The notes under the pieces are model-generated. The model did no database searches and was not told the origin of the DNA. It was given only the letters and a program-made list of their open reading frames with translations. Below, in pieces: positions 7,430 through 17,392 of a DNA stretch of 64,000 nucleotides. The stretch spans positions 1,426,001 through 1,490,000 of the forward strand of contig NZ_SJEV01000001.1 in NCBI RefSeq assembly GCF_008642235.1, written 5' to 3'. Position 1 is the first letter of the stretch, and every line of letters starts with the position of its first letter. Source of the DNA: Planctomonas psychrotolerans. Its GTDB lineage: Bacteria; Actinomycetota; Actinomycetes; Actinomycetales; Microbacteriaceae. Both the position numbers and the translations under genes were made by a program.

Positions 7430-9319
7430 ATGGCTCGTGCAGTAGGAATCGACCTCGGTACCACCAACTCGGTGGTATCGGTCCTCGAGGGTGGAGAACC
7501 CACCGTCATCGCCAACGCCGAAGGAGCGCGCACCACGCCCTCCGTCGTCGCATTCACGAAGGATGGCGAGGTGCTGGTCGGTGAGACCGCCAAGCGCCAG
7601 GCCGTCACGAACGTCGACCGCACCATCGCGTCGGTCAAGCGTCACATGGGCACCAACTGGAACACCGAGGTCGACGGCAAGAAGTACACGCCGCAGGAGA
7701 TCTCTGCCCGCATCCTCGCGAAGCTGAAGCGCGACGCAGAGCAGTACCTCGGCGACACCGTCACCGACGCGGTGGTCACCGTTCCCGCGTACTTCAACGA
7801 CGCCGAGCGTCAGGCCACCAAGGAGGCGGGTGAGATCGCGGGCCTCAACGTGCTCCGCATCATCAACGAGCCCACCGCAGCCGCGCTGGCCTACGGCCTC
7901 GACAAGGGCAAGGAGGACGAGCTCATCCTGGTCTTCGACCTCGGTGGCGGAACGTTCGACGTGTCGCTGCTCGAAGTGGGTAAGGACGAGGACTTCTCCA
8001 CCATCCAGGTGCGCTCCACCGCCGGTGACAACCGCCTCGGTGGCGACGACTGGGACCAGCGGATCGTCGATCACCTGATCAAGCGGTTCAAGGAGTCCAC
8101 GGGCGTCGACGTCTCCAACGACAAGATCGCCAAGCAGCGCCTCAAGGAGGCCGCGGAGCAGGCCAAGAAGGAACTGTCCTCCTCGATGAGCGCCAGCATC
8201 CAGCTGCCGTACCTCTCGCTCACCGCCAACGGCCCGGCGAACCTCGACGAGTCGCTCACACGAGCGAAGTTCGAAGAGCTCACCAGCGACCTCATCGACC
8301 GCACCCGCAAGCCGTTCGAGGACGTCATCCGCGAGGCCGGCGTCTCGGTCAACGACATCGCTCACGTGGTGCTCGTCGGTGGCTCGACCCGCATGCCCGC
8401 TGTGGCCGAGCTCGTCAAGAAGCTCACCGGCGGCAAGGAGCCGAACAAGGGTGTGAACCCCGACGAGGTCGTCGCCGTGGGTGCCGCCTTGCAGGCCGGC
8501 GTGCTGAAGGGTGAGCGCAAGGACGTGCTGCTCATCGACGTGACCCCCCTGAGCCTCGGTATCGAGACCAAGGGCGGCATCATGACGAAGCTCATCGAGC
8601 GCAACACCGCCATCCCCACCAAGCGCAGCGAGACCTTCACCACGGCGGATGACAACCAGCCGTCCGTGGCGATCCAGGTCTTCCAGGGCGAGCGCGAGTT
8701 CACCCGCGACAACAAGAACCTGGGCACCTTCGAGCTCACCGGTATCGCCCCGGCCCCCCGCGGCATCCCGCAGGTCGAGGTCACGTTCGACATCGACGCC
8801 AACGGCATCGTGCACGTGTCGGCGAAGGACAAGGGCACCGGCAAGGAGCAGTCGATGACCATCACGGGCGGATCCTCGCTCGCGAAGGAGGACATCGAGC
8901 GCATGGTGCGCGAGGGCGAAGAGCACGCGGCGGAGGACAAGAAGCGCCGCGAGGCGGCCGAGACCCGCAACAGCGCCGAGCAGCTCGCCTACTCGATCGA
9001 CAAGCTCATCAAGGAGAACGACGACAAGCTGCCGGACGACGTGAAGTCCGACGTGCAGGGCGACGTCGACGCGCTGAAGAGCGCGCTCGCCGGTGACGAC
9101 GACGACGCGGTCAAGACCGCGTTCGACAAGCTGAACGAGAGTCAGACCAAGCTCGGCGAGGCCATCTACGCCTCCAGCCAGGCGGATGCCGCGGCCGGAG
9201 CGGCCGGACCCGAAGGCACCGACGGTGCGTCCGGCGCCGACAGCGCCACCGACTCCAGCGACGAGGACATCGTCGACGCCGAGGTCGTTGACGAAGACGA
9301 GAAGGACGGAAACAAGTAA
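7430..9319 (+). CDS. dnaK: Chaperone DnaK (Hsp70)
   Basis: A 629-residue Hsp70. The ATPase domain opens with [14 protein letters not shown], has [10 protein letters not shown] near residue 168, and shows the phosphate-binding loop [12 protein letters not shown] near 315. The substrate-binding domain follows ([12 protein letters not shown]), then a helical lid and an acidic tail ending in [18 protein letters not shown]. It binds unfolded peptides in an ATP cycle with DnaJ and GrpE, both encoded directly downstream. The ATG at 7430 follows an AAGGAG site; an in-frame upstream ATG at 7364 would lie in the leader and lacks that support. It is the first gene of the HspR-controlled operon. Confidence 0.98.
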   Translation: MARAVGIDLGTTNSVVSVLEGGEPTVIANAEGARTTPSVVAFTKDGEVLVGETAKRQAVTNVDRTIASVKRHMGTNWNTEVDGKKYTPQEISARILAKLKRDAEQYLGDTVTDAVVTVPAYFNDAERQATKEAGEIAGLNVLRIINEPTAAALAYGLDKGKEDELILVFDLGGGTFDVSLLEVGKDEDFSTIQVRSTAGDNRLGGDDWDQRIVDHLIKRFKESTGVDVSNDKIAKQRLKEAAEQAKKELSSSMSASIQLPYLSLTANGPANLDESLTRAKFEELTSDLIDRTRKPFEDVIREAGVSVNDIAHVVLVGGSTRMPAVAELVKKLTGGKEPNKGVNPDEVVAVGAALQAGVLKGERKDVLLIDVTPLSLGIETKGGIMTKLIERNTAIPTKRSETFTTADDNQPSVAIQVFQGEREFTRDNKNLGTFELTGIAPAPRGIPQVEVTFDIDANGIVHVSAKDKGTGKEQSMTITGGSSLAKEDIERMVREGEEHAAEDKKRREAAETRNSAEQLAYSIDKLIKENDDKLPDDVKSDVQGDVDALKSALAGDDDDAVKTAFDKLNESQTKLGEAIYASSQADAAAGAAGPEGTDGASGADSATDSSDEDIVDAEVVDEDEKDGNK

Positions 9320-9321
9320 CC

Positions 9322-9960
9322 ATGGCGACCGACAAGTCCAACAACGACGAGTTCGCGGACGGTCGCGCCGAGGACGGGTCCGGGGCAGCCGCCGCGGACC
9401 CGTCCACCGGGCAGCCGGTCGAGGATGCCGCCTTCATCGAGGCCGAGGGGCCCGATGTGGAGACGTCCTCCACCGAACTGGACGAAGAACTCGAAGACCT
9501 GCTGAACGCCGAGGCGGCAGCGCCGTCCGAGCCGGCCGCGCAGCAGAACGAGCACCTCGTGGACCTCAAGCGCGTCACGGCGGAATACGCGAACTACCGC
9601 AAGCGCACGGAGGCCAACCGGGAGCTCGACCGCAGTCGGGCGATCGGTGACGTGGCCAAGATGCTGCTCCCCGTGCTCGATGACCTCGATCGCGCCGAGA
9701 AGCACGGCGACCTCGCCGAGGGAACCGCGTTCTCCGCGATCGCGCAAAAGCTCCGGTCGAGCATCGCGGCGCTCGGCCTCGCGCCGGTCGGTGCGGTGGG
9801 CGACCCGTTCGATCCCACACTGCACGACGCGATCTTCCAGAAGCACAACCCCGAGGTCACCGTGGCGACCGTTGCCGACGTGGTCGAGAGCGGATACTTC
9901 GTCGGCGACTCGCTGCTGCGCGCGGCCAAGGTCGTCGTGGACACGCCGGACAACGGCTAG
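9322..9960 (+). CDS. grpE: Nucleotide exchange factor GrpE
   Basis: A 212-residue protein starting two bases after the dnaK stop codon. The first 75 residues are acidic and low-complexity, followed by a long coiled coil (HLVDLKRVTAEYANYRKRTEANRE) and the C-terminal beta domain containing GDPFDPTLHDAIF, the GrpE signature. It works as a dimer that pulls ADP from DnaK so the chaperone can release substrate and rebind ATP. Position between dnaK and dnaJ is the standard actinobacterial order. Confidence 0.97.
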   Translation: MATDKSNNDEFADGRAEDGSGAAAADPSTGQPVEDAAFIEAEGPDVETSSTELDEELEDLLNAEAAAPSEPAAQQNEHLVDLKRVTAEYANYRKRTEANRELDRSRAIGDVAKMLLPVLDDLDRAEKHGDLAEGTAFSAIAQKLRSSIAALGLAPVGAVGDPFDPTLHDAIFQKHNPEVTVATVADVVESGYFVGDSLLRAAKVVVDTPDNG

Positions 9961-9968
9961 CTCGCACC

Positions 9969-10973
9969 ATGGCTAGCCAGGACTGGTTCGACAAGGACTT
10001 CTACAAGATCCTTGGCGTGCCGAAGGACGTCTCTGCGGGAGACCTGAAGAAGGCCTACCGCAAGCTCGCCCGTAAGTATCATCCGGATGCGAACCCGGGC
10101 GATGCGAAGGCCGAAGCGCAGTTCAAGGAGATCAGCGAGGCGCATTCCGTGCTGAGCGATCCCGAGCAGCGGCGCGAGTACGACCAGGTGCGGGCGATGG
10201 GCTCCGGGGCGCGCTTCAGTGCGCCCTCCGGCGCCCCGGGCGGCCAGGGCGGTTTCGAGGACGTGTTCGGCAACATGTTCGGCGGGGGCGCCCAGCGCGG
10301 ACGGACCACATACTCGCAGGGTGGTTTCGAGGACATCCTCGGCGGCATGTTCGGCGGGGCCAATCGGGGCGGCGGCTTCGGCCAGCCCTCCGGTGGCTTC
10401 CGCGGTTTCGGCGGTCCGACCCCCGGGCGCGACCTCACCGCGACGACGACGGTCGACTTCATCACCGCCACCAAGGGCGACACCGTGCGCCTGCAGACCG
10501 CGGACGGCAAGCCGATCAGCGTGCGCATCCCCCCGGGCGTGACCAACGGTCAGAAGATCCGGCTGCCCGGCAAGGGCGAGCCGAGTCCCGACGGCGGTGC
10601 TCCCGGCGACCTCATGCTCACCGTCACGGTGCGCAAGCACCCGGTGTTCGAACGCGACGGACTGAACCTGCGCGTGAACGTGCCGGTGACCTTCCTCGAG
10701 GCGGCGCTCGGCGCCACCATCGAGGTCCCCACGCTCGGTGGTGATCCGGTGCGGCTTCGTGTCGCGCCCGGCACCTCGAGCGGCAAGGTGCTGCGCGTCA
10801 AGGGTCGGGGAGTGCACACCGCGAAGGGGGAGGGCGATCTGCTCGCCCGCATCGAGGTGGCCGTTCCCGGCCGACTCACGGATGCGCAGCGCACGGCCCT
10901 CGAAGCCTTCGCCGCCGGCGGTCCGGCCGAGAATCCCCGCGACGGGCTGCTCGAGAGTGCGCGATCGGCATGA
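9969..10973 (+). CDS. dnaJ: J-domain co-chaperone DnaJ, type II (no zinc finger)
   Basis: A 334-residue protein. The J domain (about residues 8-75) has the HPD loop in KYHPDANPGD that triggers DnaK ATP hydrolysis. A glycine/phenylalanine-rich linker (GGFEDVFGNMFGG and repeats) follows, then the two C-terminal beta domains with GRDLTATTTVDF and the RIPPGVTNGQKIRLPGKG segment. The four CxxCxGxG zinc-finger repeats of classical DnaJ are absent, so it is of the CbpA/type II class despite its place in the dnaK operon. It delivers substrates to DnaK. Confidence 0.95.
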   Translation: MASQDWFDKDFYKILGVPKDVSAGDLKKAYRKLARKYHPDANPGDAKAEAQFKEISEAHSVLSDPEQRREYDQVRAMGSGARFSAPSGAPGGQGGFEDVFGNMFGGGAQRGRTTYSQGGFEDILGGMFGGANRGGGFGQPSGGFRGFGGPTPGRDLTATTTVDFITATKGDTVRLQTADGKPISVRIPPGVTNGQKIRLPGKGEPSPDGGAPGDLMLTVTVRKHPVFERDGLNLRVNVPVTFLEAALGATIEVPTLGGDPVRLRVAPGTSSGKVLRVKGRGVHTAKGEGDLLARIEVAVPGRLTDAQRTALEAFAAGGPAENPRDGLLESARSA

Positions 10974-11037
10974 CCACGAGCGCCCGGACCCTCCGACCGG
11001 CGCGGGTTCGCCCGCGCCGGGGGAGGACGAGCGGATC

Positions 11038-11472
11038 ATGAGCGGACCGGGTCCCGTGGACGAGAGCGTCCCGATCTTCGTCATCTCCGTGGCGGCGGAA
11101 CTCGCGGGCATGCACCCGCAGACGCTGCGTCAGTACGACCGGCTGGGTCTCGTGAGCCCCACGCGCACGGCGGGCAAGTCGCGCCGCTACTCGATGCGCG
11201 ACATCCTGCAGCTTCGCGAGGTGGCGCGGCTCGGCGCCGAGGGCGTGAGCCTCGCGGGCATCAGCCGCATCCTCGAACTGGAGAACGAGGTGATCGCGCT
11301 GCGGAGCCGGGTGCGCGAGCTGGAGGGCGCGCTCGCCGACGAACTGCTGCAGCGCCCCGGACGCCGGGTGTTCGCCGCGCGCGGCGACGGCGACGTGATC
11401 TCGTTGCGCGCCGGCACCCGCGCGCACCGGCCCACCGATCTGGTGGTGTGGCGCCCCAACCGCCTCGAGTAG
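11038..11472 (+). CDS. hspR: Heat-shock repressor HspR (MerR family)
   Basis: A 144-residue MerR-family protein. The N-terminal winged helix (residues about 14-80) contains FVISVAAELAGMHPQTLRQYDRLGLVSP, the usual HspR signature, followed by GKSRRYSMRDILQLREV. A short coiled coil (LENEVIALRSRVRELEGAL) makes the dimer. HspR binds HAIR boxes and, with DnaK as co-repressor, shuts off the dnaK operon and clpB until heat titrates DnaK. The ATG at 11038 follows a GGGAGGA site. It is last in the operon, so it is autoregulated. HAIR boxes at 7341 and 47895 support the assignment. Confidence 0.95.
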   Translation: MSGPGPVDESVPIFVISVAAELAGMHPQTLRQYDRLGLVSPTRTAGKSRRYSMRDILQLREVARLGAEGVSLAGISRILELENEVIALRSRVRELEGALADELLQRPGRRVFAARGDGDVISLRAGTRAHRPTDLVVWRPNRLE

Positions 11473-11986
11473 CGGGCCGCATCCACCCGGATCGCGCGTT
11501 GCATGCAGCGCAACGTCGGGGGCAGTGAGCGAGCTCAGAGGAGCGGCCGATAGGGGGCAGGACGGTCCCGCGGATGCCGGCGGCACCCGATTCGACCGTG
11601 CTGGCCGTCAGCGCCGCACCCTGTGGCAGCATGACCCTCATGACACTCCCGGGCGATGCTCGTGTTCATATCGAGTGCTTCTGGGACAGCGGCTCCGATC
11701 CGTGTCGTTCGGGAGCGATGCGCACGTGCCCGCGGCGACCCGGCGAACTTCCCCGCGACCACCGCCATTCTCGAATCCCTCGGCCTTCGCGAAGGTGCGC
11801 GCCCGGAAGACTTCTGGACGCGATGACGTCTCATCCCGGCCCCTGAAGAAGTGGAAACAGCCTGATGCTGGATGAAGATGCGATCACGACCGTGATGACC
11901 ATCGTGGGTCTCGTCCTCCTGACCAGTGCGTTGGTCACCCTTAGTGATGGGCGGTCATCGCTCAATGTCCGGAGTGCATGAGAACG
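11473..11986. other. 514-base gap holding only a possible gene remnant
   Basis: No complete gene is convincing here. Short open frames exist on both strands but lack family features, good ribosome sites or consistent actinomycete codon bias. The one protein-like stretch is the remnant entered separately at 11656-11826. The gap lies between the end of the heat-shock operon and the cupin gene. Confidence 0.5.
11656..11826 (+). pseudogene. Possible gene remnant (56 codons)
   Basis: The frame from ATG 11656 to TGA 11824 ends in GDPANFPATTAILESLGL followed by REGARPEDFWTR, which reads like the natural C-terminus of a folded protein. The first 25 residues of this frame do not look protein-like. 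A different frame just upstream (from about 11631, MTLMTLPGDARVHIECFWD) does, which suggests a small gene broken by a frameshift near 11690-11710. No family is recognised. It may equally be a chance open frame. Confidence 0.3.
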
Positions 11987-12370
11987 TCAGCGGAACCCGC
12001 CGACCTGCTTCTCGACCGGCACGGTGCCCTCGACGATGACGTCGCCTGTGTGTGCGGTGGTGACCGTCTCGATCAGGACGATCTCCACTTCCTCGTCCGC
12101 GATCGGGTTGTGCTGCACGCCTCGTGGCACGACGTGAAACTGCCCGGGGGTGAGCACGACCTCCTGGTCATCGGGCAGCTGGATGCGGAGCGTACCCGAC
12201 ATGACGAGGAACATCTCGTCCTCGGCGTCGTGCGCGTGCCAGACCAGCTCGCCGAGCAGCTTGGCGACCTTGATGTACTGGTCGTTCACCCGGCCGATGA
12301 CCCGCGGGGTCCAGTGAGCGTGTACCTGTCGAAGCTCGGCGGCGACGTCGATTCCCTGAAGAGAAGTCAT
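11987..12370 (-). CDS. Cupin domain protein
   Basis: A 127-residue single-domain cupin. The metal-site motifs are HAHDAEDEMF (H-x-H-x4-E) near residue 45-54 and GVQHNP near 90, separated by the usual turn LPDDQEVVLTPGQF. Such small beta-barrels bind a divalent metal and act as isomerases, dioxygenases or sugar-binding proteins; the exact role cannot be set. The frame continues 45 codons upstream, but those residues are not cupin-like, so the ATG at 12370 is preferred. It is divergent from the DMT exporter gene 97 bases away. Confidence 0.8.
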   Translation of the reverse strand: MTSLQGIDVAAELRQVHAHWTPRVIGRVNDQYIKVAKLLGELVWHAHDAEDEMFLVMSGTLRIQLPDDQEVVLTPGQFHVVPRGVQHNPIADEEVEIVLIETVTTAHTGDVIVEGTVPVEKQVGGFR

Positions 12371-12466
12371 AGACCCATCGTGCGTGAAGGAGGCGAAGAA
12401 GGCGGTGCCGAGTACCCACCCGTCACGCCCTCCGCTGACGTCCCTGGACGAGAACGTGTCGATGAG

Positions 12467-13393
12467 ATGGCACAGTTGTCGATCATGGACACAGGCCTTA
12501 GTCATCGCGTCCCTGCTCCCGTCCTCGTACTCATCGCGATCTTGGCCGTGCAGTTCGGCAACGCATTGGCGGGGTCCTTCTTCGAACAGGTAGGTCCCAC
12601 CGGGGCGACAGCATTGCGCGTCTCCTTCGGGGCGGTGATCCTTGCTCTGGTTGTTCGCCCCAGGATGCGTCGATGGGACGCTCGTACCTGGTTCGGTGTG
12701 ATCGCACTCGGATCAGCCCTTGCCGGCATGAACAGCTTGATCTACCTCGCAATCGACGAGATCCCCATCGGGGTCGCCGTGACGGTGGAGCTCTTCGGTC
12801 CGTTGGCGGTCGCCGCCGGTGGCATTCGTCGATGGATCGATGCGTGCTGGGTGCTGCTCGCCGTAGCTGGTGTCATCCTGCTCGGACTGCAAGCCGGGGG
12901 CGGCCTGTCGACTGCAGGGCTGCTGCTTGCGGGTGGGGCGGCGGCATTCTGGGCACTGTACATCGTGATGTCCGCCCGGCTCGGGTCACGCGTGCGCGGC
13001 GTCGATGGGTTGTCGGCCGCGCTGCTCGTCGCCGCCTTGATCGTCGCGCCCATAGGTGCTGTGTCGGCGACCAGGGCGATCCTCGATGCGCCGTGGCTTC
13101 TCGCCGTATTCGCCGCGGTCGCCCTGCTCACGTCATCGGTCCCCTATGCGCTCGAGTTCCTCGCGCTGAAGAGGATGCCCTCTCGAGCGTTCGGGGTGCT
13201 CTCGAGCCTCGGTCCGGTGGCAGCCGCACTCGCCGGGCTTACGGTGCTCCACCAGCTGCTGACCTTCTGGCAGCTCGTGGCGATCATGCTCGTGACCGCC
13301 GCGAGCGTCGGCGTCGTGATGACGGGGCACCGGCAACACCGCGCCGTCGCGCTCTCCGCCCGTTCGATCCCGCCGCGCAGGGCCCTTACCTGA
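12467..13393 (+). CDS. EamA/DMT family exporter, RhtA-like
   Basis: A 308-residue membrane protein with ten predicted helices in two EamA repeats. The opening ILAVQFGNALAGSFFEQVG and ATALRVSFGAVILA resemble RhtA-type threonine/homoserine exporters. The second repeat has SSVPYALEFLALKRMPSRAFG and then SLGPVAAALAGL, the conserved DMT region. It probably exports an amino acid or related metabolite, driven by the proton gradient. ATG 12467 and ATG 12485 are both possible starts and neither has a strong ribosome site. It is divergent from the cupin gene. Confidence 0.82.
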   Translation: MAQLSIMDTGLSHRVPAPVLVLIAILAVQFGNALAGSFFEQVGPTGATALRVSFGAVILALVVRPRMRRWDARTWFGVIALGSALAGMNSLIYLAIDEIPIGVAVTVELFGPLAVAAGGIRRWIDACWVLLAVAGVILLGLQAGGGLSTAGLLLAGGAAAFWALYIVMSARLGSRVRGVDGLSAALLVAALIVAPIGAVSATRAILDAPWLLAVFAAVALLTSSVPYALEFLALKRMPSRAFGVLSSLGPVAAALAGLTVLHQLLTFWQLVAIMLVTAASVGVVMTGHRQHRAVALSARSIPPRRALT

Positions 13394-13515
13394 CCCAGAT
13401 CTCGCCGAAGAATTACGCATGCCTGACGTTCACCGATCTATGCCCTTGCCGTTACCGAGGGAAGATCGCTCGTCCACTGGCTTTTCGCCTCTCCGAGTTC
13501 GCATCTGCTAGATTA

Positions 13516-13531
13516 TGTACCGAGCGGTGCA
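13516..13531. promoter_or_regulatory. TGTAC-N6-GTGCA operator upstream of the aldo/keto reductase
   Basis: The site matches, with one arm change, the palindrome TGTAC-N6-GTACA at 14631 in front of the tetR gene. It lies a few bases downstream of a TAGATT sequence (13508-13513) that could be a -10 element, where a bound repressor would block transcription. Inferred to be a target of the TetR protein at 14655. Confidence 0.5.
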
Positions 13532-13638
13532 GATCTGCGAGGATGACATTTCGACGGTCGGTCGTTTCTGCCACGTGCGCCCTGCGCGGGCCTGGAGACG
13601 CACATCGCGATCGAGTCATTCCCGATGAAAGGCGATTC

Positions 13639-15296
<1,658 letters not shown>

Positions 15297-15373
15297 CTAC
15301 GGCGATTCGTCCGCGGATAGGCCGTGGAAGCGTCCCGACCAGGGGTGCTGAAGAGCACAGGTGAGGCCCCAGA

Positions 15374-15492
15374 GCGGAACGGGCGTAGGGGTGTTGTTAG
15401 GTTCCGCGGCAAGACCGTTTGCGTTCCGTTAGGACGGTGATTTCGCCGAAAGCGGCGGGTGTCTAATCAGGTGTCGCGCCCAGAGCGGGCGC
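15374..15492 (+). promoter_or_regulatory. kdp operon leader with repeated GGAAC half-sites and two hairpins
   Basis: GCGGAAC at 15374-15380 and GTTCCGC at 15401-15407 are inverted copies, and a third half-site GTTCCG follows at 15423. They are two to three helical turns apart and are candidate KdpE sites. Downstream, CGCCG-AAAG-CGGCG (15444-15457) and GCGCCC-N5-GGGCGC (15476-15492) can form small hairpins in the transcript. All are inferred from symmetry and place. Confidence 0.35.
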
Positions 15493-15543
15493 CCGCGCCG
15501 CTCGCCTGGACCGGTGTGTGAGACGTTCCCAGAAGGAAACATC

Positions 15544-15627
15544 GTGCTCGACTTCGTCTACGTGATCGGCATCATCGCCGTCTTCGCGCTCGTCAGCCTC
15601 ATCGGCAGGGGGGTCGAGAAGCTGTGA
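15544..15627 (+). CDS. Kdp-associated membrane micropeptide (27 residues)
   Basis: A GTG-start frame with an AGAAGG site seven bases upstream. It encodes one hydrophobic helix ([17 protein letters not shown]) and a short basic end (GVEKL). Its TGA overlaps the ATG of kdpF, so the two are translationally coupled. It is not KdpF itself, which follows with the classical C-terminus. The ribosome site, the coupling and the clean transmembrane helix favour a real gene. Its role may be to stabilise the KdpFABC complex, as KdpF does, but this is inference. Confidence 0.65.
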   Translation: MLDFVYVIGIIAVFALVSLIGRGVEKL

Positions 15628-15713
15628 TGTTCTTCTCCCTCCTGGCCGCAGGCCTCGGTATCGCCGCCATCGTGTACCTGGTGTACGCCCTCGTGAAGCC
15701 GGAGCGATTCTGA
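15627..15713 (+). CDS. kdpF: Potassium-transporting ATPase subunit F
   Basis: A 28-residue single-helix peptide ending in LVKPERF, the hallmark C-terminus of KdpF. It overlaps the preceding micropeptide stop by one base (TGATG) and ends two bases before the kdpA ATG. KdpF sits in the membrane beside KdpA and stabilises the KdpABC complex. It is too short for most automatic gene callers. Confidence 0.9.
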   Translation: MFFSLLAAGLGIAAIVYLVYALVKPERF

Positions 15714-15715
15714 TC

Positions 15716-17389
15716 ATGGAGATCCTGTTCGTGGTGCTCCAGCTCGGCACTCTGGCACTGATCCTCGCGCTGCTGTACCGGCCGCTCGGCGAATACATGG
15801 CCCGCATCTACACCTCGAAGAAGCACCTCGCCGTCGAGCGGGGGTTCTATCGCCTGATCGGCGTGGACTCGGCAACCGAACAGACCTGGCAGGCGTACAT
15901 GCGGGGGGTGTTGTGGTTCTCCGGTATCGGCGTAGTCGTCCTGTACCTGCTGCAGCGTTTCCAGGCCGTGCTGCCGTATTCATTAGGTCTTCCGGCGGTA
16001 CCCGAGGGGCTCTCGTTCAACACGGCAGCATCCTTCGTCACGAACACGAACTGGCAGTCGTATTCGCCGGAACTCACCCTGGGCTACACCGTGCAGATGG
16101 CAGGGTTGGCGGTGCAGAACTTCGTCTCCGCCGCCGTCGGCATCGCGGTTGCTATCGCGTTGGTGCGAGGCATCGCGCGTAGCCGTGCGGCCACCATCGG
16201 GAACTTCTGGGTGGATCTGACCCGGGGCACGCTGCGCTTGCTCCTTCCGATCTCAGTGCTCAGTGCGCTCGTCCTGCTGGCGGGAGGGGTCATCCAGAAC
16301 TTCAACGGTTTCACGGAGATCACCACCCTCAGTGGCGGCGCTCAGACCCTCCCCGGCGGCCCCGTCGCCTCCCAGGAGGCGATCAAGAATCTCGGCACCA
16401 ACGGTGGCGGCTTCTTCAACGTCAATGCATCGCATCCGTTCGAGAACCCGACCGCGTGGACGAGCCTTCTCCAGATCGTCCTGATGCTGATGATCCCCTT
16501 CTCCCTACCCCGCACCTTCGGCCGGTTGGTGGGGGACGACCGACAGGGATACGCGATTCTCGCCGTCATGGCGACCTTCTACATGGCCTCGGCGCTGATC
16601 CTGACGTCGTTGGAACGCGCCGGCATCGGCACCGCTCCCGAGCTTGCCGGCGGTGCGCTGGAAGGGAAGGAGCAACGCTTCGGCATCTTCGCCTCCACCC
16701 TCTTCGGTGCGACCAGCACCTTGACGTCGACGGGGGCGGTGAACTCGATGCACGACTCCTACACCGCACTCGGCGGCATGATCCCCATGCTTAACATGAT
16801 GCTCGGGGAGATCGCGCCCGGTGGCGTGGGTTCCGGGCTCTACGGCCTGCTGATCCTCGCGATCATCGCCGTCTTCGTCGCCGGGCTCCTCGTCGGTCGC
16901 ACTCCGGAGTACCTCGGAAAGAAGATCGGCCCGACGCAGATCACCCTGGCGAGCCTGTACATCCTGGTGATGCCGATCCTCGTTCTCACCGGAACGGCAC
17001 TGAGTTTCGCGATCCCCGGCATCCGGGACGATGTGGAGAGCACGTCGATCTGGAATCCCGGCAATCACGGGCTCTCGGAAGTGCTGTACGCCTTCACATC
17101 CGCGTCGAACAACAACGGGTCGGCCTTCGCCGGTCTGACCGCCAATACACCATGGCTGAACACGGCACTCGGCCTGGCCGTGCTGTTCGGCCGATTCATC
17201 CCGATCGTCTTCGTGCTCGCGCTCGCGGGCTCCTTCGCCATTCAGGACAAGGTGCCGGTGACCGCGGGAACCATGCCCACCCATCGGCCGCTGTTCGCCG
17301 GTCTCCTCGTCGGCGTCACCCTCATCGTGACCGCTCTCACGTTCTTCCCGGTTCTCACCCTCGGACCCCTCGCAGAAGGGCTGCTGTAA
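15716..17389 (+). CDS. kdpA: Potassium-transporting ATPase subunit A (channel-like subunit)
   Basis: A 557-residue membrane protein, the usual KdpA length, with about ten helices arranged as four M1-P-M2 repeats. Filter-type loops are visible, for example [20 protein letters not shown] and [10 protein letters not shown], and the conserved [11 protein letters not shown] lies between repeats three and four. It forms the potassium-selective entry path of the high-affinity KdpFABC pump in the cytoplasmic membrane. It is tightly packed between kdpF and kdpB. Confidence 0.97.
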   Translation: MEILFVVLQLGTLALILALLYRPLGEYMARIYTSKKHLAVERGFYRLIGVDSATEQTWQAYMRGVLWFSGIGVVVLYLLQRFQAVLPYSLGLPAVPEGLSFNTAASFVTNTNWQSYSPELTLGYTVQMAGLAVQNFVSAAVGIAVAIALVRGIARSRAATIGNFWVDLTRGTLRLLLPISVLSALVLLAGGVIQNFNGFTEITTLSGGAQTLPGGPVASQEAIKNLGTNGGGFFNVNASHPFENPTAWTSLLQIVLMLMIPFSLPRTFGRLVGDDRQGYAILAVMATFYMASALILTSLERAGIGTAPELAGGALEGKEQRFGIFASTLFGATSTLTSTGAVNSMHDSYTALGGMIPMLNMMLGEIAPGGVGSGLYGLLILAIIAVFVAGLLVGRTPEYLGKKIGPTQITLASLYILVMPILVLTGTALSFAIPGIRDDVESTSIWNPGNHGLSEVLYAFTSASNNNGSAFAGLTANTPWLNTALGLAVLFGRFIPIVFVLALAGSFAIQDKVPVTAGTMPTHRPLFAGLLVGVTLIVTALTFFPVLTLGPLAEGLL

Positions 17390-17392
17390 GAC

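Noticed and set aside
7325-8926. 533-codon open frame on the minus strand
   Set aside because: Antisense to dnaK. Long antisense frames opposite dnaK are a known artefact of its codon use.
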